64,000 bases of DNA from Marchantia polymorpha subsp. ruderalis (lineage: Eukaryota > Streptophyta > Marchantiopsida > Marchantiales > Marchantiaceae). Below the pieces are notes generated by a model. That model was not told the DNA's origin. It saw nothing but the letters and a program-made list of their open reading frames with translations, and did not search any database. Positions 47,926 through 58,689 of this stretch are shown piece by piece (position 1 is the first letter of the stretch; every line of letters begins with the position of its first letter). The position numbers were made by a program, and so were the translations under genes. Location: positions 16,886,501-16,950,500 of the forward strand of contig AP031356.1 of NCBI GenBank assembly GCA_037833965.1, given 5' to 3'.

Positions 47926-49309
47926 GTACTTCCTCCTCTCCTCTCCTCTCCCCTCAAATCCGAACCCCACCTGGATCTCTCTATCTATCTATATCTCCGC
48001 CTCCGCAAGCGGCCAATCGATCTGCGCAGCTCCCCCCATTCGCAGACTCGAAAATCTCCCCGCGCAACCCTCGGGATGCACGCGAGCAGGCCTTGTGTTT
48101 TCAGCAGCTCGGGGGCGGGGGTTGGGCTTGTGGTTGGGCTTGGGCTTGTGGGGGGACAGGGGTCACGTTCACGTTCGCTCTTCTCGTGGCGCCCGTGGCT
48201 GGCTCTCGGGGATTAGCCCCGAGCAGCCCCCCGGCTCGCGCGTTCCCCGCTCGCGGCGCCATCTGGAGCTTGACCAACTGGCGTCCGAGAGAGAGAGAGC
48301 CCCGTGCTTTTCTGCATCTAATTTGGCCGATGGGTTTGGGATTATTGGGCCTTTTGAGCAAATGTCGCCGGCCTGCCGCTTAACTCACTGTCAGCTGCTG
48401 CTGCTTGCAGGCCTTCCTCAGAGATATCGGGATTCCGTGCGCGCAATTCAGCCGGGCCTGCCATTGTTCTTGTATAACTACACAACCCACCAGCTTCATG
48501 GAATTTTTGAGGTGAGTTCTCTGCCCTCCCCTCTCTCCGCGCACCTCTCGTTCGCTGGCAGATCACTAGTCGGTGGCAATCGGGGGCTAATTTTAGGCGC
48601 CTGCCTCGTTCTTCTATTTTCCAGGCTGCCAGTTTTGGAGGTTCGAATATAGATCCGACTGCCTGGGAAGATAAGAAATGCCGGGGCGAGTCAAGATTTC
48701 CTGCTCAGGTATTGGCCGCGAGCTCGTCGGTGCTACTACTTGTTTGCGCAAGCGCAATGATTATGTGTTTTTTCTCCCCGCCATTGCGGCGTGGGCCGAT
48801 TGCACGCTTAGCTCTGCAATCGACGCCGGAGTGCTGTGGGGTTTGATTGAAGGTCGGTCGGTGTCGAGATCATTGGCCTGCCAGATGACTGACGCGCTTC
48901 GTCGTTGCAGGTTCGCATCCGGGTGAGGAGACTCTGCAAACCATTACAGGAAGAAGCGTTTCGGCCCATTCTGCATCACTACGATGGGCCGAAGTTTCGC
49001 CTGCAGCTCTCTGTACCGGAGGTAAGCTCTCGTGCCGTGCCGTGCCGTGACCTCGAAAGGAAGATTCTTGGGGAGGATTAGAAAATGTTTGCGGGTCCGA
49101 ACGTGGCAGGCACCAGTGCCACCGAGAGGAACAGTCGGGACCTTCTCGGGAGGACAAGTGTTCTGCGGGTTGGATTTTTGGGGGACCGTGTCGGCCGAGC
49201 TTGACGCCGGCTGGAAGGAAGCAAGTGTGCGTAATCTCACCCCGTCTGGATGTGTCTGATGCAGACATTACAGCTGCTGGACTTGTTCAACGCCATAGGC
49301 CCGCCATGA
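47754..49309 (+). CDS. DCD-domain protein of the B2/NRP type
   Basis: Five exons with perfect phases: 47754-47925, 48411-48511, 48625-48708, 48911-49021 and 49265-49309 (TGA), giving 170 residues. The DCD domain fills about residues 36-162: LGGYIFVCNNDTMQEDL at its start, then GLPQRYRDSVRAI, FLYNYTTHQLHGIFE, SFGGSNIDPTAWEDKKC, RFPAQVRIRV, then FRPILHHYDGPKFRLQL. All of these are hallmark blocks of the plant B2/NRP branch. Family knowledge links DCD proteins to development, stress and programmed cell death; the biochemical role of the domain is unclear. The common Asn-rich N-terminal region of NRPs is absent; only a short leader precedes the domain. The start is the only ATG in the open frame. 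The family and exon structure are secure; the N-terminus is less so. Confidence 0.93.
48411..48511 (+). CDS. DCD gene exon 2
   Basis: Acceptor ctgctgcttgcag; it encodes LPQRYRDSVRAIQPGLP and the HQLHGIFE block. It ends GAG|GTGAGT in phase 0. Confidence 0.95.
48625..48708 (+). CDS. DCD gene exon 3
   Basis: Acceptor tctattttccag; 28 codons covering the AASFGGSNIDPTAWEDKK block. It ends GCTCAG|GTATTG. Confidence 0.95.
48911..49021 (+). CDS. DCD gene exon 4
   Basis: Acceptor cgtcgttgcag; 37 codons with VRIRVRRLCKPLQEEAF and the HHYDGPKFRL block. It ends GGAG|GTAAGC. Confidence 0.95.
49265..49309 (+). CDS. DCD gene exon 5 with stop
   Basis: Acceptor tctgatgcag; it encodes TLQLLDLFNAIGPP and a TGA stop. 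The short helical end is typical for the family. Confidence 0.9.
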   Translation, partial: TLQLLDLFNAIGPP

Positions 49310-50931
49310 AACGATGCGCCGGCTGTTCCGAGTTTCGACCTGTGTAAAAGTTTGTGGGTTCTTCGAGGATGGATCTTCGAGTCTGTCAACTCTACTGTAT
49401 TTGGTATGATCGGTTTTTCATACGCGGCTGCTCAACCATCAATTTCCGCCGAAATGCTGGGGTCAGCTGAGTTCGATATTAGAGATATATAAAATTTGTG
49501 AGGAAACAATAGTGATGGATAAGAGAGTGTACTTACACAGCCATCAGCAATCCCGAACATAATCCTTATGTCTGTTAGAGAGCCGTGCAGAAAAGAGCGA
49601 TGGCTCTCTGTAGTTGTAGGTCCAATGGCTGTGTTCTCTCATGTCGTTCTAGCAACAGAAAATCAAGGCTTCGTTTATGAGGGAATTCAGCAGGCTAGTC
49701 TGCTTAACTCAGCCTGATTGAAGCATTTTGAGTAGACAGGCATTTTTTCACCAATAGGTCCGTTTGTATAAAATGTCTACTAGTTGACGAAGTAGCTCGG
49801 AAGAGCACACGAAGAGTAGTTTTGACGAACGTGGTTTTGCGCCTGCGCAAGCTTTTTCAACCCAACCTTCAAGTTTGAAAAGAAAAGATCAAGTGTCTGT
49901 GGATATGTGTATCCAAGGGGGTCCCCCTTCAAAGGAGAGGGATGCTTTGACGCCATGGCGTCTTGTGAATAATAAAGACAAGCTTATCATTCTGGTTTGC
50001 TATTGATGACTGTATTCGATCCCACCACCACCACCACCTGTCCTTGCCTTCGAGCTTCCGCACTCCTCTCCCCCGTCCGCACCTGTCGCTCGCCCTTCCA
50101 TTCTTCGCCCATCTGCTGTCATCCCACATTTCGTGGAATCTGTCTCTCTCATATTCTCTTTGACAGCCAGCTCTTGCACATTCACTCGACAGCCTCGCCT
50201 CGCCTCGCCACATCTGAAGAAGGGCGCAAAGACGAGGCAGTCCGCCCCGTCCTGAATGGAGGCCCCGTGCGTGCCGTGCCCCCCTAGCAGTCGCTCGCTC
50301 GCTCGCTCGCTCGCTTCCTCATAGCGAGGGCATCTCGAGGCGAAGCCCACGAGCTGCTGCTGCACCAGCGAGACAGCCTCGCACTCTCGGTGTGTAGGCG
50401 GATGCTGGCCCTGTGGTTCTAGCGAGCGAGCGAGCCCATAGCCCCACGACAAGATGTGCTTGCTGCTGCTGCTGCTGCTGCTGCCTGCATCGGGGGCAGG
50501 CTCGACTGCCCCCGATGCGGCTAGGTGCCACTGTTGCCCGGGGCTTGTGACAGCCCGCGATCTAAACGAGGGGCTGGGCTAAAGGGAGGGAGAGGGAGAG
50601 GGAGGGCGGACGGAGGATCCGGAACCGGGGGCCACGATGCGAGAAATTTCGCGCACCATGTGTCAGACACAACGCGAAGCCTATGCCTGAGGAGAAACTC
50701 CTTGGACATGACATGACCGGGTGCCATGCCCATGCCACTGCAAATGCAAATGCAAACGCAAATGCAATTGCATGCGCGCGTGTCATGTCGTAACGAGCGT
50801 GGGACAGACAGACACTAGCCCCGCTCGCTTCCAGAGCAGCAGCCAGCCCCAGCCCCCTCATGCCCTTCGCTCGCTGGCCCAAGCGCCAACTTGCCCCAGG
50901 CGGGCCTGGGGCTGAAGGGGGAAAAGAGAAC

Positions 50932-50944
50932 GGTATATAAATAT
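50932..50944 (+). promoter_or_regulatory. TATA-box-like element
   Basis: The sequence GGTATATAAATAT in a GC-rich setting matches the plant TATA box well. No downstream gene was recognised. Confidence 0.25.
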
Positions 50945-52407
50945 GTACACTGGGTGGCTACGTATACGTTAATGTACGCTCGGAAGGGGGTTTATGGCCC
51001 GCAACACCAGATGCTCGCTCGCGGGTGATGTGGAGATCTGGTCTGGGGGGGAGTTCTGGTCTGGGCGCCCCCAGATCACGTGGCCGAACACGGAGGAGAT
51101 GATGGTGCTCCAGACGACAAGCATTAAAGCCTACGGTAGCTGATTGATTCAGACGCAGGGCTCTCGCAGCGAGCAAACCTATTTTCAGAATGAGCAGAAC
51201 CCCAGGACCGCATTGGAACGTACGTTGTGCCAGTGGCGAGCGAATGGGAAAAGATCTGGATTCTGGAATTGCCATTGCTTTATGGATATGATTGCAGAAA
51301 GGCTGGAGGCTGGAGACTGGAGACGACGACCGGTCCTCTCCGTACTCTCTCTCTCTCTCTCTCCCTCGTCTCTCCCCCAGCACGCATCTGATCTGAACAA
51401 GGGAATCTGTCACACCTTCACTGTCGCAGATGATCCATGGCTAGAGAGAACATCCCGCCCTGCCCTGCTCTGCTCTACTCTCTCTCGCCCCCCATCGCAC
51501 CCATTACACCAGAGCATCTTCTCGCTTTCAACTTGGACCCCAGGCAGCCCCAGCTCCCGGCCGTCCCATCCAACCCAAATGCAGTAAGGAGTACGTTTCA
51601 TCGATGCCGCAGACCAGTAGTGGCTGCTTTATTGATCCACCTCTGTCAGTCGGACCAGAGCACAGCAGATCGCAGCAGCAGCTCAGAGCTCAGAGCTCAG
51701 AGATCAGAGCTGCAGATAACAGCACAGCTGAGCTCTGCTGCTGCTGCTGCTGCTGCCGCTGCGGCTGCGAGGTACCTCTCGTAAACTGCCGGCTTAGCTG
51801 GATTACAATGGCTGTGGTGGCTAACTCATGGTCTCGTGCGCATCTTCACTATTTCATATCATAAATCAGGTCCTTCCCCCACCTCGGCCCCAGCTTCGTC
51901 TTGTCAAAACCGAGCTAGATCCAAGTGGTGTATGTTACAGTCAACTTTACCTTGGGAACCACAACACCAACAACAGTGGCCACTGGGGTCCTTGACACTT
52001 TGAAATCTTGAGTACACAATCCTTTTTCAGATTTGTACATGCATACATGCAGATACAACATGGGATATATCATCAAAGGAGCAGCAGATCATGCCGTCCA
52101 AAGATTTATAAATTTTCCAAGTGCTCAAGTTCTCGATCTTACAGTTCTCAGTAACAGTGCTAATTATAGTTGCTAATTATATTAGCTGTTGTTCCATGCA
52201 ACTATGCCATTAAGCTCCCTCTCGAGAAAAGTCTGTTTCCTCTGTCGATGCATCCGTTGCACACACACCGTGGCATCAAGCATCAAGTGTATCCTGGCAT
52301 CACAATATCAGAGATTGCACTGTCTTCCATCCAAAACGAGGAGTTAGATAATCGTGAGAAATAGGCAGAAGATAAATTCAAGTAGTTTCCTCGTTTCTTT
52401 GAATGTA

Positions 52408-52411
52408 AGAG

Positions 52412-52444
<33 letters not shown>
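52408..52444 (+). repeat. (GA)n microsatellite
   Basis: An alternating GA tract of more than 30 bases, with slight irregularity at its left end. Confidence 0.9.
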
Positions 52445-52448
<4 letters not shown>

Positions 52449-53580
52449 AAATAATGTTCGCAAGGGAAGAAAGAAATTATGATGGAGGAAGACTTTCTCT
52501 CACGTGTTGACCTTTGGCATTTGTAGTGGCTAAAACTATGACAACATCGGGAAACCAGAGACCGTAATGATCCATGTAACTCTATAAAGGAGCAGATGAG
52601 TCGGTCTAACATGGCAGCGCAAGGCAGAGCTTCTTCTCTCTCTCATACATAAATACATACCTCGTACGTAGGGGTAGATGAGTTGGGATTCCATGGCCTC
52701 CTGGGTCTTGGTCATCTTCACTTGCTCATATCAGACACCTTCCTGGCCACATCGGCTTTACTGGTCTCTGTCAGCCACATTCGTACCGAGTTGGAGCACT
52801 GCTCCAATTTGACTAAATGTAGTACAATTGTAGTTACTGTATGCAGCACCAGGATTCAGGAGGAGGCTGCTGCTTGTTGCTTGCTAGCGGCTGCAGCTGG
52901 CACCTTTTCTTGTGTACATGCTTGTCAGCTACATCACTCTAGCTGAAGCCGAGCTGAGCTGAGCTTTTCTGAGCTCAAGCCCGCCCAAATTTGACCTTGC
53001 AATCTAGTTCACGTCTGCACACAAGCACGAGGCGCCTTTGGCTACAACTTCACCAGCGCCTAGTTGACACTGACTCCCTGACTCTCTCACTGACCGACTG
53101 ACAAAAAGCCAGACGGCCAGAGCGACAGCGCAGGCAGGCACGCAGGCAGGCTGGAGATGATCTGCGAGGCAGAGGCAGAGGCTGCGGTCAATTTGCTCCT
53201 ATGCATGGGCTACCATGCCAAGGTTCAAAGGAGCGACGAGCACCACACCTCTTCGTCGAATGAAACCGCCACTTCGTCGGCCCGAATCTGGCCCCTGCGC
53301 AGATCCCTGCCAGCCTCCGATTCATCCAATGCTGCACTGCATGCGCAGAAAGGCATCACAGGCCGCCTTTTGCCTTCGGCCCCGATCGCCCAGTAAACTC
53401 CTCGTTCACGAGTCGGTCATTTCATCCTCCCACCACCATGGTCAATGAGTCACTGGCTCACGAGCTCAGGCTGAATCCACTGCTTTCGACGGCACCAGCG
53501 CCAGCTGCTGAAACCAGATCGTCCTTCACTTTTGCTCGTGAGTCTCGCATTTCCAATACCAGAAGTCGAAGACTTTCCTA

Positions 53581-54098
53581 TTGTTGAAATACTGTGAAGA
53601 ACTCACACATGGAGTCACAATATATTTCGATGCTTAGTAGACTGGAAAAAGAAGGATTTTGAAATAGAAAAACAAGTTTCTTTTGTATGCTTGAAGTAGA
53701 AGACACTCTTATTGTTGAAGTACTGTGAAGAACGCACACATGGAGTCACAATATATTTCGATGCTTAGTAGACTGGAAAAAGAAGAATCTTGTAATAGAA
53801 AAACAAGTTTCTTTTGTATTCTTGAAGTAGAAGTTACTCTTATTGTTGAAATACTGTGAAGAACTCACACATGGAGTCACAATATATGTCGATGCTTAGT
53901 AGATTGGAAAAATAATGATTTTGGAATAAAAAAACAAGTTTCTTTTGTATTCTTGAAGTAGAAGACACTCTTATTGTTGAAATACTGTGAAGAACGCACA
54001 CATGGAGTCACAATATATTTCGATGCTTAGTAGACTGGAAAAAGAAGGATTTTGAAGTAGAAGAACAAGTTTATTTCATGTTCTTGAAGTTGTGTTGG
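53581..54098 (+). repeat. 131-bp tandem array, four copies
   Basis: The sequence TTGTTGAAATACTGTGAAGA starts at 53581, 53712, 53843 and 53974, exactly 131 bases apart. Copies share CACACATGGAGTCACAATAT and GATGCTTAGTAGA and differ at only a few positions each; the last decays after about 54085. Low divergence points to recent amplification. Confidence 0.95.
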
Positions 54099-54969
54099 AC
54101 TTTTTAACATTTATCGGCTTTTGTATGAATTAGCTTGTCTCACCTCCATTTTGACAATGATGACCTTACCTTAATACTCTAAGTCATCCTTTATAGCAGT
54201 TATATTCCTAGTCTATCTCTCTACCTTCTTTATTTTATTTCATTTTGCGTTCTGATGCGTTCTATAAACTTTGCTAGGAATATCAAAGCTTTAATGACAT
54301 CATTGTATGAATGTCAAGTTTGTGGTAAAATCATTTCTTGATCTTGTGTGTCATTAGAACACATTTGACATTATTACGAAATATGTCTCATGTGCAGGGT
54401 AGTGGTTATTTTTGTAAGAAGAGACCACATCTCTATCATGTTTGTATACTTCGGCAATCTATCCATCTTTATTACTTGTAAGCATTTTTGTAATTATCAT
54501 TTTGATAGATACTTTTAGGTATGAATATGAAGAATAGTTCGAGAAAATATTTTCAAAGACAAGAATTAAGTAAGTTCCAAAAAAAAGAAAAGAGAAGAGT
54601 TTAAAAAACAATTCACACCAAGGATATAAAAGGAGAGTTTAATAACTAGACAATAGTGATTTCAAAAAAGTCTTATACACATGTGACATTTGTCATAATT
54701 GACAATTTCATCAAAAAAATATTCATGATACTATCATATGTAGTCAATATCAACTACAGCGACGAATTTAAAAACTCTAAAAAAAAGTTTTAATACTTCA
54801 GTATTTTACAAATCAATATTTTATTATATCAGACAAACAGTGTCTGATAGTGCGCTTAAGCTCATCAATATTGATGATAAGATCAACACTGCCGACGCAT
54901 TGACCTAAGTGATTTCATTGGAAAATTTTATCCAGCGTTGTGCTAAGTTGCAAACTTTTCATAGGAATG
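54099..54969. other. AT-rich spacer
   Basis: No frame, repeat or motif of note beyond A/T runs. Confidence 0.6.
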
Positions 54970-55080
54970 GCGAGTCTAGTAACTTTTGTAAATGTATTTT
55001 TGTAATAACCCACCAAAGGCTAAAACTGCAGTATGGTGGTAAAAAGATCGAACCCACAGGGACAGAGGCAACACACAGAG
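54970..55080 (-). mobile_element. LTR-U5-like sequence (minus strand)
   Basis: On the minus strand this reads CTGTCCCTGTGGGTTCGATC followed by a TTTGGTGGGTTATTAC stretch. CCCTGTGGGTTCGA(C/T) near the 3' end of an LTR is a known sight in plant Ty3/gypsy (Tat/Athila-like) elements. It lies downstream of the minus-strand retroelement-type protein and has the same orientation, as expected for a 3' LTR. No second copy was seen upstream, so the element is incomplete or the call is wrong. Confidence 0.35.
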
Positions 55081-55965
55081 TAAAAGTGTCACGTTTAACA
55101 GACTTTTGTAGAGTTTGAATTCTAGGCGACTGTCACTCCCAGAAATACTGCAGTGCTCGACTCGGAGGCTCGACTCAGAGGAGGATCTCAACTCGGAGGT
55201 TGCTCGGAGGATGCACGGTACAGCGTGGTCACTCAACACACACACACACACACACACACACCTGAAACTGGCAAAAAGCACAACTCGGAGGTCGGTCAGG
55301 ACCTCCGCTTCGGATTTCAGGAGGAAAGTGTCTCACAAGTTCACTCAGAGGTTCTGCAGGAAGTGCCTCCCACTCCGGCTTTTACTGCCCTTCCGCCAGG
55401 AACTAGCGGGGGTACCCGGACTGGACTTCTCACTTCGGAACGAAGCCTCTACGTACGCCGTGGACGTCACCCTCGACTATCACACAAAACGCAGGGAGTG
55501 CAGACCCGACTGAGAACTTACTGAAAACACGATCCAGTAACACACACACAACCTGAATTACAAACCAAGGTTTACACGAAGTAATGAAACTTCACATTGG
55601 CATTCAGGGGAAACTTCCCGTAGGAGTACAATCAGGATATGTCACTCGAAGGAGTAAGGGGGAACTGTTCAAGTATCTAACTCGCAGCCGGCTCTGAGCA
55701 TCAGAAATCACCCGCAGGTGCAGATCCGCACTACTCAAGTCTCTAACCGGGTGCTAGCTCTGAACATTCAGCCGAAGGCCTTCAACTACAACATACGGTA
55801 ACTTCGCTATGCTGCAGCTTCTCTACGTGGTGCCAGGACCAAAATGCACAAACACGCCAAGAAAGTGAGTTCCTGATCTGCACTTCCGAAACTGGAAGAG
55901 TCGCAAGGCAAAACGCCTTGATCTACTTTATACTCTCAAAAGATCCTAACTAGCACTACGCTATC
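55081..55965. repeat. Noncoding part of the minus-strand element, with CTCGGAGG repeats
   Basis: ACTCGGAGG/CTCAGAGG motifs cluster at 55155-55345. An AC dinucleotide run lies at 55237-55261. Two related stretches beginning TCAAGT(A/C)TCTAAC occur near 55669 and 55737. It joins directly to the 3' end of the minus-strand frame. Confidence 0.45.
55237..55261 (+). repeat. (AC)n microsatellite
   Basis: A perfect alternating AC tract of about 25 bases. Confidence 0.95.
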
Positions 55966-57760
55966 CTATCTACCACGCGCAGCATCTGTGCGAAACCAAA
56001 CTACCCTACTGCACTCAGCAGATCCGGTGCTGCGCCTCCTGCGCGCCGGACTGCTCCGCTTACTATCTCTACCTTGCCAGTCTTCCGACCGGCTGCGTAA
56101 CCCCAGGCGTCGGAGCGCTGTGGTTACTTCCGACTGCAAGTGCGCCATAGTGTCGCGCGCACCCGACAAGAAGGTTTCTAATTTTCTCGCCACTCGCCGC
56201 CGACTCCGACTGTCACCTTCCGTCAGTGCCGCCGCCCGAAGCTCGAACTCCCTGAGTGTGATCCTCTCTTGAGCTGCCACCTCCCAATGGGTGTATCCTT
56301 TTAGACAACGAGTCACCCGTGCCGCCAACTCTCCTCGCGCCCTGCAGCTGCTCTCCACCTCTGCCAGCTGCATTTCTAATCCCGCACGTTGTGCCCTCAA
56401 ATCCGAGCACTCGGATTGCAAGTTGCACAACAACTCCTCATCCTCCTTGCGGGCTCTTTGACTTTCTTCTAAGGCGCGCGTCTGGCGCGCAAGCTCGGCT
56501 GCTAGGACTTTGTTCTGTCTCCGCTCGTCCTGCAGTTCCGACTCGATCTTTGCCCGTATTAGTTCGGCATCCGCCTGACTTTTCGTCGCCGCATCCTCCC
56601 TCTGCTGCTGCAAGGCTTGGTATAGCTTCTGTGTGACCGCCAGGTGTTGTCGGAGGGCGGTGTTCCTATCCACATATACTTGGCATCTAGAGGCCCACCT
56701 TGCCACCTTGCTCCTTGTCCTTCGCCTGATAGTCTCCACATAAGACTGCGGTTTTAAAGCACTTGCGTATTTGGATGTCTTGCGATCCAGATATCGCAGG
56801 AGTGGAACTATCTGTTCGCACAGCACCCCTGTTGGCGTTTTCTGCACCGAATCCGCTTCTTGCTCTTCCGAGCTCGTCTCATCCTCAGTCTCGAGGATTT
56901 CAGTCGCCACCGAATCCCTTGGCGACTCCCTGGAACTGTGGCGCGCAGCAGCTTCCGCTGCAACTGCTGCTCCACTGCCTGCTAAAATATCCAGGGCAGT
57001 GGGAGATCCCACTGCTTGAGCCCCTGTTCTGGCTCGATTTTCGGTTTGTGAAGGGGTCGACGCCGCAGTGACTTTTGTCACTCTTGCACCGCCCGCTTCT
57101 GCTGCCTGTCCTTCCGGCGCAATCTGCGCGGAAGGTGTCCTTGCTGAAGGTGCGTCCGCCGAAGGCGTCCGCACACTGGTCGTTGGCCCCATCTGTCTCG
57201 CAGTCGGCGAATCCGGCCGGCTCTCTGTTGTCCGACTCGCAGTCGGCCGACCAGCAGTTGTCCGACTGGGAGTCGGACACACCCTGCGCGTCTTGACTCC
57301 ACTTGGTCTGCTTGCTGGTGGCGTTCTCCCAGAAGTGCCTTCCGCTGAAGACGACCCTCTGAGGGTTGTTGGCTCGTCAGCCAAACTCTCTTCTGCTTCC
57401 GGCCTGCTGTCCGGTTCAACGCGCCGTCCAGTTGGCCTTCCTTCCGCTTGTCGGCCTTCAGTCATCCGACTCGCAGTCGGCCGACTGTCAGTCCGTCCAT
57501 CTCCTCCCGAAGGCCGTGGTGCCTTTTGTGCAGAGGTATCTGCCGTCTTCCCTAGAATCTGAGCGATTATCTCTTCCTGTGTGAGATTCCGCCGGGTCGG
57601 AGTTCGCCTGGTCTCCTCAGCAACAGTTGGCATTTTGCGTGCCCTCTGTTTTGGTCGACTGTGAGGCTCGGGGGTGGGCCGACCACGAGTCGGCGCAGCT
57701 GGCACTTCCGGCTGCCTGTCCTCAGGTCTCTCATCCCACTTCCGCTTTCGCGGAATGCGC
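55966..57760 (-). pseudogene. Retroelement-type protein, C-terminal part with coiled coil
   Basis: The minus-strand frame is open from before 57705 to 55966. The first half is Pro/Ser/Thr/Arg-rich and built from degenerate peptide repeats (GRPTASRTTESRPD-like). The second half has a long coiled coil with QKLYQALQQQREDAATKSQA and ESELQDERRQNKVLAAELAR, then a basic tail (SPARRRRSTGSAE). The natural frame seems to enter from the upstream frame near 57760, because EERRSERIPRKRKWDERPED continues sensibly into it. No protease, reverse transcriptase or integrase motif is visible, so this resembles the gag-like or accessory protein of a nonautonomous element. Family not identified. Confidence 0.55.
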
Positions 57761-58388
57761 TCACTTCGACGTTCTTCTGCTGCTCTTGCTGAGCCGGAGC
57801 CGGAGGCGTACTGGCAGGTTCCTCGTCCGGATCCGTGTCTACTTCGGCCTCCCTCGAATATCTACCTGGATAAGTCCGGGTCAGCTGCGGAAACCGAGTT
57901 TTCTCATCATTCGTCAAACATCCCATCGCCCGGTAAAACACGATTAAGTAAGGCGATAGATGATTGAGGGTTCCTCCCCTCTCTTCTTGCGCATGTTGGC
58001 GCGTCACCTTCCACAGGAGCCGTGCCCAATGCACCGGAGCTCCTGACAACACTAGCTCCACAAACTCTACCTGCCAACCATGCATGTAAGCGGTCTTGGT
58101 CGGCTGCAATATCTGCAGCAATGCCGTCGCGACATTTCTCCGCAGTCGATCCTTGTAATCCCGTGTCCGGAAACCGTTCTTGGGATGTCTGGCAACTTTG
58201 AAGAGCTCATTGTAAGAGACTTCTTCCTCCTGGGACACCTTCACGCTATCGGCCTCGAAGAGGAGATCTCCTTCCTCGCCGGCACACCTGCCCAACACCT
58301 GCGCCCAATTGCAAATGTCCCATCTCTCTGGGTGCGGGCGGAATCCGCGAGAAGGCTTGTGTCTCTCCTGCAGATACTCGCGCACCAT
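57760..58388 (-). pseudogene. Retroelement-type protein, N-terminal globular part
   Basis: The frame starts at ATG 58388 and reads MVREYLQERHKPSRGFRPHP, then WDICNWAQVLG, MHGWQVEFVELVLSGAPVHW, ARLLWKVTRQHA and LNHLSPYLIVFYRAMGCL. It is helical and Trp-rich. The pattern resembles the helical domains of plant transposon-associated proteins, but that is an impression rather than a match. After about 57760 the sensible reading shifts by one frame into the downstream part. The frame itself is open to 57567. Confidence 0.5.
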
Positions 58389-58389
58389 C

Positions 58390-58689
58390 TCCGGACATGT
58401 CTAGTTCCACTTTCATAGGAGAAAATCGAGCTTCAGCCTCAGCAGTACATCTTGAAATGCGCGTAGACCGATCTGCGGCACCCTGAGTGGAGACACTCGC
58501 AGCTGGGGAACCTTCGACATTGCGTTGCCTGCACACACAAACGCTCTCCCTTTCGCTCGTTCTCTCACAATCGCCACTGCGCGTCGGCCACTCAAGCACT
58601 GACTGCTCACTCTCTCTGCGCTCGTTCAAGATCGCTACTCGCAATTCTTTCAAGGTCCGCCAAGATCCTTGCGCAACTCGTCTCCGCAC
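58390..58689 (-). pseudogene. Retroelement-type protein, upstream frame
   Basis: A minus-strand frame from ATG 58689 (MRRRVAQGSWRTLKELRVAI) reaches KVELDMSGDG just where the MVREYLQ frame begins in another register. An in-frame TAG lies directly upstream of that second start. The simplest reading is one original frame broken by a second frameshift near 58390. Confidence 0.35.

Larger units (their letters stand above)
49310..53580. other. 3' side of the DCD gene and GC-rich intergenic DNA
   Basis: The first few hundred bases are probably 3'UTR. GC-rich DNA at 50.0-51.9 kb contains GCTC tetramers (50290-50314), CTG runs (50462-50483, 51738-51756), CT repeats (51347-51363) and a TATA-like element near 50934. 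A GA repeat lies at 52408-52444. No gene is supported. Confidence 0.5.

Noticed and set aside
53581..54098. CRISPR-like array
   Set aside because: The copies are contiguous 131-bp units without unique spacers; an ordinary tandem repeat.
58246..58418. Plus-strand frames opposite the retroelement-type protein
   Set aside because: The minus-strand reading gives a coherent protein; the plus frames are its complement.
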